Positions 1 through 8,251 of a DNA stretch of 64,000 bases are shown one piece after another (within the stretch, counting starts at the first letter, position 1; each line of letters starts with the position of its first letter). Source of the stretch: JASTVH01 sp042862465 (GTDB lineage Bacteria > Pseudomonadota > Gammaproteobacteria > Pseudomonadales > Oleiphilaceae); the NCBI GenBank assembly GCA_042862465.1, contig JASTVH010000004.1, forward strand, positions 248,001 through 312,000. The letters are read 5' to 3'. The notes under the pieces were generated by a model. The model searched no databases, had not been told where the DNA came from, and saw only the letters and a list, made by a program, of their open reading frames with translations. The translations under genes and the position numbers were made by a program.

Positions 1-2045
1 AAAGCCGCCTGGAAGACCTCTACCTGCCCTACAAGCCCAAGCGCCGCACCAAGGCCCAGATCGCCCGGGAAGCGGGGCTGGAACCGCTGGCCGATGCCCT
101 GCTGGCCGATCCCGGCCTGGAGCCGGAAGCCGAAGCGGCCGCCTACGTGGACGAAGACAAGGGCGTGGCCGACGTCAAAGCGGCGCTGGATGGCGCCAAG
201 CAGATCCTGATGGAGCGCTTCGCCGAGGACGCCGAGCTCCTGGGGCGCCTGCGCAATACCCTCTGGAACGACGCCGACCTGCATGTCACCGTGATCGAGG
301 GCAAGGAAAAGGAAGGGGCCAAGTTCCGCGACTATTTCGATCACCGCGAGCCCCTCAAGAAAGTACCTTCCCACCGGGCCCTGGCCATCTTCCGGGGGCG
401 CAACGAGGGCATCCTGCAATACAGCCTGGCCATGGGCGAGGCCGATCAGGACCGCCGCCAGACCCACCCCTGCGAAATCCTGGTGGCCGAACACTGGAAC
501 ATCCAGGACCGCGGCCGTGCGGCGGACAAGTGGCTGCAGGAAGTGGTGCGCTGGACCTGGCGGGTCAAGCTGCTGACCCACCTGGAAACCGAACTGATGG
601 GCCAGTTGCGCGAGAGTGCCGAAAACGAGGCCATCCAGGTCTTTGCCAGCAACCTCAAGGATCTGCTGCTGCACGCCCCGGCCGGCCCCCGTCCCACTCT
701 GGGCCTGGATCCGGGCCTGCGGACCGGGGTGAAGGTGGCGGTGATCGACGGCACCGGCAAGGTGGTCGATTACGGCGCCATCTATCCCCATGCCCCCAAG
801 AACCAGTGGCAGCAGTCCATCGCCCAGTTGGCCCAATGGTGCAAGAAGCACCAGATCGAGCTGGTGGCCATCGGCAACGGCACCGCCTCCCGGGAGACGG
901 AAAAGCTGGTGGGCGATCTCAGCAAGCAGCACCCGGAACTGGGGCTGACCCGCATTCTGGTCAATGAGGCCGGCGCCTCGGTCTATTCGGCCTCGGAATA
1001 CGCCTCCCGCGAGCTGCCGGAACTGGACGTGACCATCCGCGGTGCGGTTTCCATCGCCCGGCGCCTGCAGGACCCATTGGCGGAGCTGGTGAAGATCGAA
1101 CCCAAGTCCATTGGCGTTGGCCAGTATCAGCATGACGTCTCCCAGGTGCAGCTCTCCCGCAGCCTCGACGCGGTGGTGGAAGACTGTGTAAACGCCGTCG
1201 GGGTGGACGTGAATACCGCCTCGGCGCCGCTGTTGACGAGAGTGGCCGGGCTCAACCCCATGACCGCCCAGAACATCGTCCTGCACCGGGATCAGAACGG
1301 CGCCTTCAAGAACCGCAAGGAGCTGCTCAAGGTCAGCCGCCTGGGCGATAAGACCTTCGAGCAGGCCGCGGGCTTCCTGCGCATCATGCAGGGCGATAAC
1401 CCCCTGGACGCCTCCGCCGTGCACCCGGAAGCCTATGGCGTGGTGGAAAGCATCGCCGCCAAGACCGGCCGGCCGCTGGCTTCCCTGGTGGGGCAGTCAG
1501 ATGCCCTCAAGGGGATCGACGCCAAGCAGTTCGTGACCGAGCAGTTCGGCCTGCCCACCATCCGCGATATTCTTGCGGAGCTGGAAAAGCCCGGACGCGA
1601 TCCGCGGCCGGAATTCCGCTTTGCCAGCTTCCAGGAAGGGGTGGAAACGCTCAACGACCTCAAGCCGGGCATGATCCTGGAAGGCAATGTCACCAACGTC
1701 ACCAACTTCGGTGCCTTCGTCGATATCGGTGTCCACCAGGACGGTCTGGTGCATATCTCCGCCCTGGCCAACCGCTTCGTCAAGGACCCGCGGGAAGTGG
1801 TCAAGGCTGGTGACATCGTCAAGGTCAAGGTGCTGGAGGTGGATCTCGATCGCCGTCGCATCGCCTTGACCATGCGCATGGAAGACGAGCCCGGAAAGAG
1901 CGATAACCGCAAGGCCGGGGGCGAGCGCGCCGCGGGCAAGGCACCGCGCAAGGGCGGCGCCCCCAAGCGTAAGCCGGAACCGGCCGGGCAGGGCGCCATG
2001 GCCGGTGCCATGGCACAGGCACTGGCCGCGGCCCGCAAGAAATAG
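1..2045 (+). CDS. tex: Transcription accessory protein Tex (3' part, cut by window edge)
   Basis: The reading frame is open at the left edge (first whole codon at base 3) and gives about 680 residues. Tex proteins have about 770, so roughly the first 90 residues are missing. Visible parts in order: the end of the Tex N-terminal helical region (LEDLYLPYKPKRRTKAQIA), a YqgF/RNase H-like domain starting near visible residue 230 (LGLDPGLRTG), a helix-hairpin-helix region (AGLNPMTAQNIV), and a C-terminal S1 RNA-binding domain near residues 552-628 (VTNFGAFVDIG, DGLVHIS). A basic Lys/Arg/Gly tail ends the protein. Tex binds RNA and acts on transcription or translation; its exact role in this organism cannot be read from sequence. 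It lies upstream of gshA on the same strand. Confidence 0.96.
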   Translation, partial: SRLEDLYLPYKPKRRTKAQIAREAGLEPLADALLADPGLEPEAEAAAYVDEDKGVADVKAALDGAKQILMERFAEDAELLGRLRNTLWNDADLHVTVIEGKEKEGAKFRDYFDHREPLKKVPSHRALAIFRGRNEGILQYSLAMGEADQDRRQTHPCEILVAEHWNIQDRGRAADKWLQEVVRWTWRVKLLTHLETELMGQLRESAENEAIQVFASNLKDLLLHAPAGPRPTLGLDPGLRTGVKVAVIDGTGKVVDYGAIYPHAPKNQWQQSIAQLAQWCKKHQIELVAIGNGTASRETEKLVGDLSKQHPELGLTRILVNEAGASVYSASEYASRELPELDVTIRGAVSIARRLQDPLAELVKIEPKSIGVGQYQHDVSQVQLSRSLDAVVEDCVNAVGVDVNTASAPLLTRVAGLNPMTAQNIVLHRDQNGAFKNRKELLKVSRLGDKTFEQAAGFLRIMQGDNPLDASAVHPEAYGVVESIAAKTGRPLASLVGQSDALKGIDAKQFVTEQFGLPTIRDILAELEKPGRDPRPEFRFASFQEGVETLNDLKPGMILEGNVTNVTNFGAFVDIGVHQDGLVHISALANRFVKDPREVVKAGDIVKVKVLEVDLDRRRIALTMRMEDEPGKSDNRKAGGERAAGKAPRKGGAPKRKPEPAGQGAMAGAMAQALAAARKK

Positions 2046-2050
2046 CCGGG

Positions 2051-2067
2051 CGCCTGTCACACAGGCG
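2051..2067 (+). terminator. Hairpin directly after tex
   Basis: A perfect 7-bp stem (CGCCTGT / ACAGGCG) with a 3-base loop lies 5 bases after the tex stop codon. No T-run follows, so intrinsic termination is unproven. It may protect the 3' end or act with Rho. Confidence 0.35.
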
Positions 2068-2256
2068 GTGCGGTTGTGTCAGTATGGGAGCGCCTCTGGA
2101 CACACAGGGGCGTAGCCTGACAAACAGGTCCGGCGTGGCGTCCTGATCGCAGGTCGTTTCTTGGCGACAGCAGCGCTGCCGACCGGATCATGAAGTGATT
2201 CACGCCCGGCGACTGCGCGTCCGGCCGTGACCCCTCAAGATGGAAGGAGCAGAGGT

Positions 2257-3810
2257 ATGGGCGATGAGCGTCGAAGCCGTTTTCAGGCACTCGCCGGCGA
2301 TCACTGGAACGGCTTCCTCAAGGGGATCGAAAAAGAAGGCCTGCGGGTAGACCGCAACGGCTTTATCGCCCAGACCCCGCATCCCGAGAGCCTTGGCTCC
2401 GCCCTGACCCACCCCTCCATCACCACGGACTATTCCGAAGCCCTGCTGGAGCTGATCACGCCGGTCTGCCGCAGCACCGATGAATTGATGACCGAGCTGC
2501 GGGAGGTGCATGCCTTTGTCCAGCGACGCCTGGGTGACGAGGTGATGTGGGCCAACAGCATGCCCTGCGAGCTGGACGGTGATCCCAGCATTCCCATTGC
2601 CGAATACGGCACCTCCAACATCGGCCGCCTCAAGCATGTCTACCGGCAGGGGCTGGCGGTGCGGTACGGGCGGGTGATGCAGAGCATTGCCGGTATCCAT
2701 TACAACTTCTCGCTGCCGGATGATTTCTGGGCACGCTGGCAGGCCGCCTCGGGCGACCATCAGAGCCTGCAGGACTTCAAGACCGAGCAGTATTTCTGGC
2801 TGATTCGCAACTTTCGCCGCCGCAGCTGGCTGCTGATGCTGCTGTTCGGAGCCTCGCCGGCCCTGGATGCCTCCTTTGTCGCCGGCAAGAATCACGGCCT
2901 GCAATCCTGGGATGAGCGCAGCTTCTACAGCCCGGTCGCCACCTCGCTGCGGATGGGCGATCTCGGGTATCACAACAACGCCCAATCGTCTTTGGACATC
3001 TGCTTCAACCGTCTCGACAGCTATCTGCGCACCCTCGACCGGGCCATCCATACCCCCTGGCCGCCTTACGAGCGAATCGGCCAATACCGCGATGGTCAGC
3101 CGATCCAGATCAACACCAATGTCCTGCAGATTGAGAACGAGTATTACAGCGCCATGCGGCCCAAGCGCACCACGCACCGCGGCGAAAAGCCAATCCAGGC
3201 GCTGCGTTCGCGCGGGGTGGAGTACGTGGAAGTGCGCTGCCTCGACCTCGACCCGTTCGAGCCGTTGGGATTGAGCGCCCAGAGCCTGGATTTCATGGAC
3301 GTGTTCCTGCTCGATTGCCTGCTCAGCGACAGCCCCTGGATCGACGACCGGGAGTGCGAATTCCTGGACAACGATTTCAAGGATGTGGTGTCCCGGGGCC
3401 GTGACCCGAAACTGCAGCTGCAGTTCGAAGCCGGCGCGCATCCGGTCAACGAGGGTGCCCGCCGGTTGCTGGACCGCCTCGGGGCGGTGGCGGACATTCT
3501 GGACGGGGTGAATGGCGGCCAGACCTACCGCCTGGCGGTCAAGGCGCAGGAGCAGAAGGTTACCGGGGATACGCCGCTGCCGTCGACGCGTTCACTGGAT
3601 GCCCTTTCGCGTCACGGGGGAAGCTATCTGGCCTGGAACCTGGATCTCTCACGTCGCCACCAGGAGGACCTGCGGGCCCAGGGGCTGGATGCGGTGCGGG
3701 AGCAGGAGATGGTGGAGGAGGCGGCCCGCTCGCGAGATGAACAGCACGCCATGGAGGCTGCGGAAGTGGAAGATTTCGACAGTTTTCTGGCCAGATACTT
3801 GATGACCTGA
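2257..3810 (+). CDS. gshA: Glutamate-cysteine ligase GshA
   Basis: This enzyme joins glutamate and cysteine using ATP, the first step of glutathione synthesis in the cytoplasm. The 517-residue length matches the proteobacterial type (E. coli GshA is about 518). Family features include GIEKEGLRV near the N-terminus, EALLELITP, and PCELDGDPSIPIAEYG. The frame could open at a GTG at 2227, but the ATG at 2257 has a strong ribosome-binding site (GGAAGGAG, 2242-2249) 7 bases upstream and is chosen. The gene appears to be alone: the hairpin after tex lies upstream and a terminator follows at 3981. Confidence 0.97.
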   Translation: MGDERRSRFQALAGDHWNGFLKGIEKEGLRVDRNGFIAQTPHPESLGSALTHPSITTDYSEALLELITPVCRSTDELMTELREVHAFVQRRLGDEVMWANSMPCELDGDPSIPIAEYGTSNIGRLKHVYRQGLAVRYGRVMQSIAGIHYNFSLPDDFWARWQAASGDHQSLQDFKTEQYFWLIRNFRRRSWLLMLLFGASPALDASFVAGKNHGLQSWDERSFYSPVATSLRMGDLGYHNNAQSSLDICFNRLDSYLRTLDRAIHTPWPPYERIGQYRDGQPIQINTNVLQIENEYYSAMRPKRTTHRGEKPIQALRSRGVEYVEVRCLDLDPFEPLGLSAQSLDFMDVFLLDCLLSDSPWIDDRECEFLDNDFKDVVSRGRDPKLQLQFEAGAHPVNEGARRLLDRLGAVADILDGVNGGQTYRLAVKAQEQKVTGDTPLPSTRSLDALSRHGGSYLAWNLDLSRRHQEDLRAQGLDAVREQEMVEEAARSRDEQHAMEAAEVEDFDSFLARYLMT

Positions 3811-4147
3811 ATGACCTTCGGGGCCTGCGGCGCGCAGATTTGCCGAAACTGTGAACTGTTTGCCCTCAGGATTCAGACTGACGCACAAATTCGACAAAAG
3901 ACGAATTGTTCAAAGTGTAAGCGGGTGTTACTTTTTGTAATGACGCTTCCAGTGGTGGAGAGGGTGACCGCCCTCTTCGGAGACGGGGTCGAAAGGCCCC
4001 GTCTTTATTTTGGAATCGCACAGAACGACAACCTCAAACAGAAAAATAACGGGCATCGTTCACAGGGACAGGAGCAGGAATCAAAGGCCCTTTTTCTCTG
4101 TCAGGCTTTGGGAGGTCGGGCAGGGAGTCGAAACAGGAGACACCATC
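3811..4147 (+). other. Gap between gshA and the RMF-like gene; possible small RNA
   Basis: No convincing protein is seen. The stretch holds an imperfect inverted repeat around a T-run (GTTAC-TTTTT-GTAAT, near 3926-3943). A stem AGAGGG/CCCTCT (about 3959-3976) follows, then the strong terminator at 3981-4012. Two hairpins ending in a U-tract, about 170 bases after the gshA stop, could be the 3' end of the gshA transcript or of a small RNA. The rest (4013-4147) is the leader of the RMF-like gene, with AGGAGA at 4135-4140. Confidence 0.4.
3981..4012 (+). terminator. Rho-independent terminator after gshA
   Basis: Eight-base perfect stem AGACGGGG (3981-3988) with CCCCGTCT (3997-4004), 8-base loop, followed by TTATTTT. 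This is the classic intrinsic form on the plus strand. Confidence 0.85.
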
Positions 4148-4348
4148 ATGGCCAAAGAAATCGGTCTCGGATGGGATTTGGAGTCGCTCAATAAGGCCTA
4201 TCGTCAGGGGTACATGTCCGGTTTGATGGGCATGGCCAAGGATCGCTGTCCCTACCGCAGTGAAGTGGTTGCTGCTGCCTGGGAAGCCGGTTGGGAAGAT
4301 GGCGCCGAGTCCATGCGGGCGGATGTGGCTGCCACCCGGATTGCCTGA
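4148..4348 (+). CDS. rmf: Ribosome modulation factor-like protein
   Basis: A 66-residue protein. The block from about residue 14 (NKAYRQGYMSGLMGMAKDRC, then PYRSE, W..GW..G) matches the RMF pattern of a helix with RGY/QGY, a G-K-x-x-CPY turn and a WxxGW helix. RMF binds 70S ribosomes and promotes 100S dimers during slow growth. This copy has an N-terminal extension of about ten residues and an acidic second helix (WEDGAESMRADV), unlike the basic E. coli protein, so it may be a divergent RMF-like member. The ATG at 4148 follows AGGAGA at 7 bases. Convergent with the FliL-like gene. Confidence 0.75.
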   Translation: MAKEIGLGWDLESLNKAYRQGYMSGLMGMAKDRCPYRSEVVAAAWEAGWEDGAESMRADVAATRIA

Positions 4349-4396
4349 TCCTGCGTTGGAATCGGGTGCTCCAGCCTTCAATCCGGCTGCAGCTTC

Positions 4397-4825
4397 CTAG
4401 CGCTGGACGACGAACTCGGTAAAGAGCACGTCGGTCACCAGTGCTTCCCCCGCTTCCGCCTCCAGGACGGCGTTGATGCGTTGCAGTGCTTCCTGCTGGA
4501 GGCCTTGCTGGCCCTGGCTGCTGGTTACCTGATCGATGGATTGTCCGCTGAGCAGGAACACCAGTTCATTGCGTATCCACGGGCGGTGCGTATCCACCTT
4601 GTCGGCCGCTTCCTTGCCTTCCACCCGCAGCGTAACGCTGACCTTGGCGTAACGCAGACGTGCCCCGGGCTCACCGACGTTGACCACGAAAGCCGGCTTC
4701 AGCTCCACATACTGCGTGCCGGTCTCGTTGGCTCCACTTTCACCCTCACTTGACCCCCATGCCGGGCCCCCCAGTGCCAGGAGCATGGTCAGGGCCAGGA
4801 TGTAGCGCATTGTTGTGTGTCCCAT
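4397..4825 (-). CDS. FliL-like secreted protein
   Basis: A 142-residue protein beginning with a hydrophobic signal segment (MRYILALTMLLALGGPAWG). The body has FliL-family features: YVELKPAFVVNVG, a strand with YAKVSVTLRV, a helix with RPWIRNELVFLLSG, and a C-terminal LVTDVLFTEFVVQR. FliL of flagella is an inner-membrane protein near the stator. This version ends its hydrophobic segment with a likely cleavage site and lies away from flagellar genes, so its role is not fixed. ATG codons at 4825 and 4810 are both possible; the second starts the signal peptide directly. The promoter region is shared with divergent dsbB. Confidence 0.75.
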   Translation of the reverse strand: MGHTTMRYILALTMLLALGGPAWGSSEGESGANETGTQYVELKPAFVVNVGEPGARLRYAKVSVTLRVEGKEAADKVDTHRPWIRNELVFLLSGQSIDQVTSSQGQQGLQQEALQRINAVLEAEAGEALVTDVLFTEFVVQR

Positions 4826-5012
4826 CTAACTCAGCCTGTGTCTTGTCAGCAGGGTAAAGCTTAGCCGATCTCTCCCCCAGTCCCAAAAGCCAGCTTCGTC
4901 TTTTTTCGTGGTCGCACGCCTATTGCTCCTGTGGGCTAACCGTGCTGCAATTCGGGGCAGCTGACGCGCCCGTGCCGGCGTGCCCCATGATTGCTTTCTG
5001 ATGGAGATCCGA

Positions 5013-5507
5013 ATGTCGTCGAGCCGTATGGTTTTCGGTGCTGTTGCGCTTGTTTGTGCTGCTCTGATTGCAGTAGCACTGTTCATGGAATACGTCATGG
5101 GCCTGGTGCCCTGTCCGCTGTGCATGCTGCAGCGCCTGGCGGTGGTGACCGTCGGGGCGGTTGCCCTGGTGGCGGCATTGCATGGTCCGCGCGGCTGGGG
5201 CGTGCGGGTTTACGGCGGTCTGGTAACGTTGACGGCCGCGGCCGGGGGCGCCATCTCCAGTCGCCAGCTGTGGCTGCAACACCTGCCCGAGGGCCAGAAG
5301 CCGGCCTGCGGCGCGGGGTACGATTACATCATGGATGCCCTGCCACTTTTTGACGCCCTCAAGACGATCCTCCAGGGGACCGGGGACTGCGCCAAGGTGG
5401 TGTGGACTTTCCTGGGGCTCAGCATTCCCGGCTGGACGCTGCTGGCTTTCATTGCCATGGGGCTGGTGGGTATCTGGATGGCCGTGAAAGGCGGCAACCG
5501 GGCCTAG
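5013..5507 (+). CDS. dsbB: Disulfide bond formation protein DsbB
   Basis: An inner-membrane quinone reductase that re-oxidises DsbA. It has 164 residues and four hydrophobic spans. The redox pair C34-P-L-C37 follows the first span, and the second periplasmic loop carries C99 and C126 (PACGAGYD and GTGDCAK). ATG 5013 is preferred because GGAG lies 6 bases upstream; earlier ATGs in frame (4980, 5001) lack this. No DsbA is in the window. It is followed on the same strand by rsd/algQ; a dsbB-type gene beside algQ is also found in Pseudomonas. Confidence 0.95.
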   Translation: MSSSRMVFGAVALVCAALIAVALFMEYVMGLVPCPLCMLQRLAVVTVGAVALVAALHGPRGWGVRVYGGLVTLTAAAGGAISSRQLWLQHLPEGQKPACGAGYDYIMDALPLFDALKTILQGTGDCAKVVWTFLGLSIPGWTLLAFIAMGLVGIWMAVKGGNRA

Positions 5508-5717
5508 CGCTTGCCGCGGGCCAGCCTTTGGGGTAACTTGAAGTGGCTGCATCCGGAGCGGGCTGTACCGGGCAAGCACCGGCACTTCGACCACAAGGCC
5601 CCGTGGAGTAGCACTTCTTGTATTCATCGTCCGGGCGGCTTATTGCTGCGCCTGAACAGCCGCCGCCGGACACTGTTTGACCACCATAACAAGAACGAAG
5701 TAAGACCGGAGGGGCTC

Positions 5718-6191
5718 ATGCTTGATAACTGCCGAACGGCTAAAGATCGATGGGGCGGGGTCAGCGAAATGATTGACCGCTGGTTGCGCGAGCGCCAGGA
5801 CCTGATCGTGACCTACTGCGACATCATCCGCACCACCGACTTCCGGGACGCTGAGACCGCGCGTTATCGCCTCGGGCGTTTCTGCGAAATCATGGTTGAC
5901 TATGTCTCGGCGGGACATTTCGAAATCTACGACCAGCTGATCGAGGAAGCCCGCGATTTCGACGACGGGGGGCTGGATCTGGCCAACAGGGTCTATCCGC
6001 GGCTAACCGCCATTACTGAATATCTGCTCGGCTTCAATGATCGTTTTGACGAGAGCGAAGCCCGCGAAGAAGAGCAGGAGGTGCTCTACAGCGAGCTGTC
6101 CACGGTTGGGGAGCGTCTGGAAGAGCGCTTCGAAATGGAAGATCTGATGATCGAGGCGTTGCATAACGCCCATGCCGACCAGGTAGCCTGA
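5718..6191 (+). CDS. rsd: Anti-sigma-D / AlgQ family regulator
   Basis: A 157-residue acidic, helical protein of the Rsd/AlgQ family (AlgQ of Pseudomonas is about 160). Typical segments are MIDRWLRERQDLIVTYCDI, RFCEIMVDYVSAGHFEIY and ERFEMEDLMI. Rsd binds the housekeeping sigma factor region 4 and shifts RNA polymerase towards other sigma factors. In Pseudomonas AlgQ affects alginate and siderophore genes. The ATG at 5718 follows GGAGGGG (5708-5714). The 210-base gap after dsbB probably carries its own promoter. Confidence 0.93.
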   Translation: MLDNCRTAKDRWGGVSEMIDRWLRERQDLIVTYCDIIRTTDFRDAETARYRLGRFCEIMVDYVSAGHFEIYDQLIEEARDFDDGGLDLANRVYPRLTAITEYLLGFNDRFDESEAREEEQEVLYSELSTVGERLEERFEMEDLMIEALHNAHADQVA

Positions 6192-6207
6192 CACCGAGGC
6201 AGATAAA

Positions 6208-6235
6208 AAAAGGGGCTCGCTATCGAGCCCCTTTT
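6208..6235. terminator. Bidirectional terminator between rsd and the FKBP gene
   Basis: A perfect 12-bp stem (AAAAGGGGCTCG, 6208-6219, with 6224-6235) and a 4-base loop. Its A-tract and T-tract ends give an intrinsic terminator on either strand, serving two convergent genes. Confidence 0.93.
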
Positions 6236-6254
6236 GTTTGCTGGTCGGCGTCAG

Positions 6255-6983
6255 TTATTCACCCTCGCCGCCTTTACCTTCTTCAGGATTGACCTCCAAC
6301 AGTTCCACATCGAAGATCAGGGCCTCGTTCGGGCCGATACTGCGGTTGCCACCCGGGCCATAGGCCAGATCCGGCGGCAGGTAAAGCTTCATGCGGCCGC
6401 CCTCCTTCATGAGCTGCAGACCTTCGGTCCAGCCAGGGATGACGTCTTTCAGGCGGAAGGTGACAGGTTCACCGCGCTTGCGGGAACTGTCAAAGACCGT
6501 GCCGTCGATCAGCTTACCGGTGTAGTGGACCTTGACCCGGTCGTCGGCGCCGGGTGACTTGCCGTCGCCCTCTTCAACCACTTGGTACTGGAGGCCGGAA
6601 TCGGTGGTTTTGACACCCTCCTGCTTGGCGTTCTCCTCCAGGAAGGCCTTTGATTTCTCCAGGTTGGCCTTGGACTGCTCTTCAAACTGCTGCATCTGTT
6701 TTTTGCGCTGCTCCTGCTGGAATGCCTGCATGGCTTGCTGCATTTCCTGCTGGGAGAGTTTGGGTTCGGCACCTTTGAGGCCGTCACGCAGGCCGGAGAT
6801 AAAGGTTTCCATGTTCAGGTCCGGGAGGTCGGAGGACATCCGCTTGCCGAACATGAGGCCCATGCTGTAGCCAACCTTGGCGTCCTGCGAGTCCAGGGCA
6901 GGATCGGCAGAGAAAGCGGGGGCGCTCAGGCTGCCGGCCAGAAGCAGGCCGGCGAGGGTTGCCGGAATGAGTTTCTTATTCAT
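6255..6983 (-). CDS. fkpA: Periplasmic FKBP-type peptidyl-prolyl isomerase
   Basis: A 242-residue protein with a Sec signal peptide ending AFSA, an FKBP N-terminal dimerisation domain (about residues 27-125, a long Gln-rich helix QQEMQQAMQAFQQEQRKKQ) and a C-terminal FKBP domain (DRVKVHYTGKLIDGTVFDSS, VIPGWTEGLQLM, YGPGG). This is the Mip/FkpA layout: a V-shaped dimer that helps envelope proteins fold. The symbol is given by architecture; Mip or FklB would be equally acceptable. It faces rsd and shares the terminator at 6208. Confidence 0.93.
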   Translation of the reverse strand: MNKKLIPATLAGLLLAGSLSAPAFSADPALDSQDAKVGYSMGLMFGKRMSSDLPDLNMETFISGLRDGLKGAEPKLSQQEMQQAMQAFQQEQRKKQMQQFEEQSKANLEKSKAFLEENAKQEGVKTTDSGLQYQVVEEGDGKSPGADDRVKVHYTGKLIDGTVFDSSRKRGEPVTFRLKDVIPGWTEGLQLMKEGGRMKLYLPPDLAYGPGGNRSIGPNEALIFDVELLEVNPEEGKGGEGE

Positions 6984-7156
6984 GAACCATCCTTTTGCTC
7001 AGGATATCGAGTGAATTCACGGCCATGGGTTACCGTTCGAGACCCATTAAGTTAACGGGTTTGCCGAAAGGATGCCAATGGGCAGTCGTCATTCAACCGG
7101 CGTTGGCCCGTAACCCTTGGCAGCAATCAGGCAGAATCGCCGCAGGCAGGTGACGC

Positions 7157-7615
7157 TCAAAGCGACTCCAGTTGCCGCTCCCGATCCTGGTAGCGCTGTT
7201 CGAGTGTGTCCCGGGCCTGTTTGGCGTCCTCAATCAGTTTCTTGACCCGATCCGGTGTCGGCATCAGTTCGGTGGCAGGTTCTTCACCGGCGGATAGCGG
7301 CGCCGGGACTTCATTGCCGGTACCTTCCTCAGCAGCCACCGGGTGGCCGGGCACCAGGTTGGTGTTGGGGTCCACGGTGATTGCATCGGCCTGGATGTTT
7401 TCCGGTGGGGTGTCCGAATAGTGCCAACTGCCTTGGGCGTCCTGCCACTTGTAGAAGACGTCGGGGCCGGAGTCGGTGACCGGCGCGGGCACCAGGGATT
7501 CAAAACTCGGCAGCTCGGCTACCGGCTCGCCGTTGGGCTTCTTGAGCCAGAAGGGCAGGGCGAGGGCTAAAATCAGCAGGGCCGGAATCAGCAGCCGGAG
7601 GGTCCATTTGAGCAT
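7157..7615 (-). CDS. Membrane-anchored DUF4124 protein
   Basis: A 152-residue protein. It starts with a hydrophobic helix (LRLLIPALLILALALPFWL), then a DUF4124 domain (YKWQDAQGSWHYSDTPP, about residues 53-70) and a charged C-terminal coil (KLIEDAKQARDTLEQRY). DUF4124 proteins are envelope proteins of unknown role. ATG 7615 is chosen because it starts the membrane helix and has AGGA 8 bases upstream; the frame continues further up into the next gene. Probably co-transcribed with the TIGR02444 gene, whose stop is 5 bases upstream. Confidence 0.8.
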   Translation of the reverse strand: MLKWTLRLLIPALLILALALPFWLKKPNGEPVAELPSFESLVPAPVTDSGPDVFYKWQDAQGSWHYSDTPPENIQADAITVDPNTNLVPGHPVAAEEGTGNEVPAPLSAGEEPATELMPTPDRVKKLIEDAKQARDTLEQRYQDRERQLESL

Positions 7616-7619
7616 GGGA

Positions 7620-8171
7620 TCAATCCTGTGGGTTTTCGGTGCCGCTGAGTGCGGCCAGATGCTGTCGCCATTGTAGCGGTTCGTCGTTGTCCCCGCTGCA
7701 AGAAGATAGGACTTCACACAATGTCTGCAACAGTGAACGGGCTTCTGACGCGGCTTGTGGACTTGGGGCCGCGGTCACGAGGTTGGGGATCAGGTTCTGA
7801 TGGTCACGCCCGTCCCCGGGAGACAGGCTCTGATGCCACCAGGCCAGTTCCACCTTCTCGGCCTGCAGTTCGGCCTCCGCGAGGGCCTGACGCAGGGAGG
7901 CCAGATCCTCGCGCTCTTTGGGTAACGCCTGACGGCGCGTCCGCAGCGCTTCGGTCATGGTTTCACGCCATTGCCGGATGGTGGCGGGTTCCTGGCCGTC
8001 CCAGCGCCGGCCCTGGCGTGCCATAAAACAGGCCACCAGCAGGTGTGATACCCGCCAGCCGCGCGCTTGCAGCGTCAGGGCCGCAGAGGCGAAGGCCGGC
8101 TGCTGCCACAGCGTCAGGGCCAATCGCCAGAGTGGATTGTCCAGATCCAGGTCGGGCTTGGGTGGCTGCAT
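7620..8171 (-). CDS. TIGR02444/DUF2390 family protein
   Basis: A 183-residue soluble protein. The N-terminal pattern (NPLWRLALTLWQQPAFASAA, then LQARGWRVSHLLVACFMA) matches the TIGR02444 family of gammaproteobacteria, which is often found next to an ABC-F gene. The function is unknown. It lies divergent from yheS, with both promoters in the 80 bases 8172-8251, and forms a two-gene unit with the DUF4124 gene. Confidence 0.8.
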   Translation of the reverse strand: MQPPKPDLDLDNPLWRLALTLWQQPAFASAALTLQARGWRVSHLLVACFMARQGRRWDGQEPATIRQWRETMTEALRTRRQALPKEREDLASLRQALAEAELQAEKVELAWWHQSLSPGDGRDHQNLIPNLVTAAPSPQAASEARSLLQTLCEVLSSCSGDNDEPLQWRQHLAALSGTENPQD

Positions 8172-8251
8172 GGGAAAACCTGTGGGATACGGATGGCCTG
8201 GCGTGTGATCGGTCGGTGCCTGTCGGGCCTATTCCCTGTAGAATGGCCGCC

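Noticed and set aside
2200..3441. 413-codon open frame opposite gshA
   Set aside because: Shadow of gshA: high GC leaves antisense frames open, and it has no recognisable domain.
3811..4194. 127-codon frame after gshA
   Set aside because: Runs through a strong terminator and overlaps the RMF-like gene in another frame.
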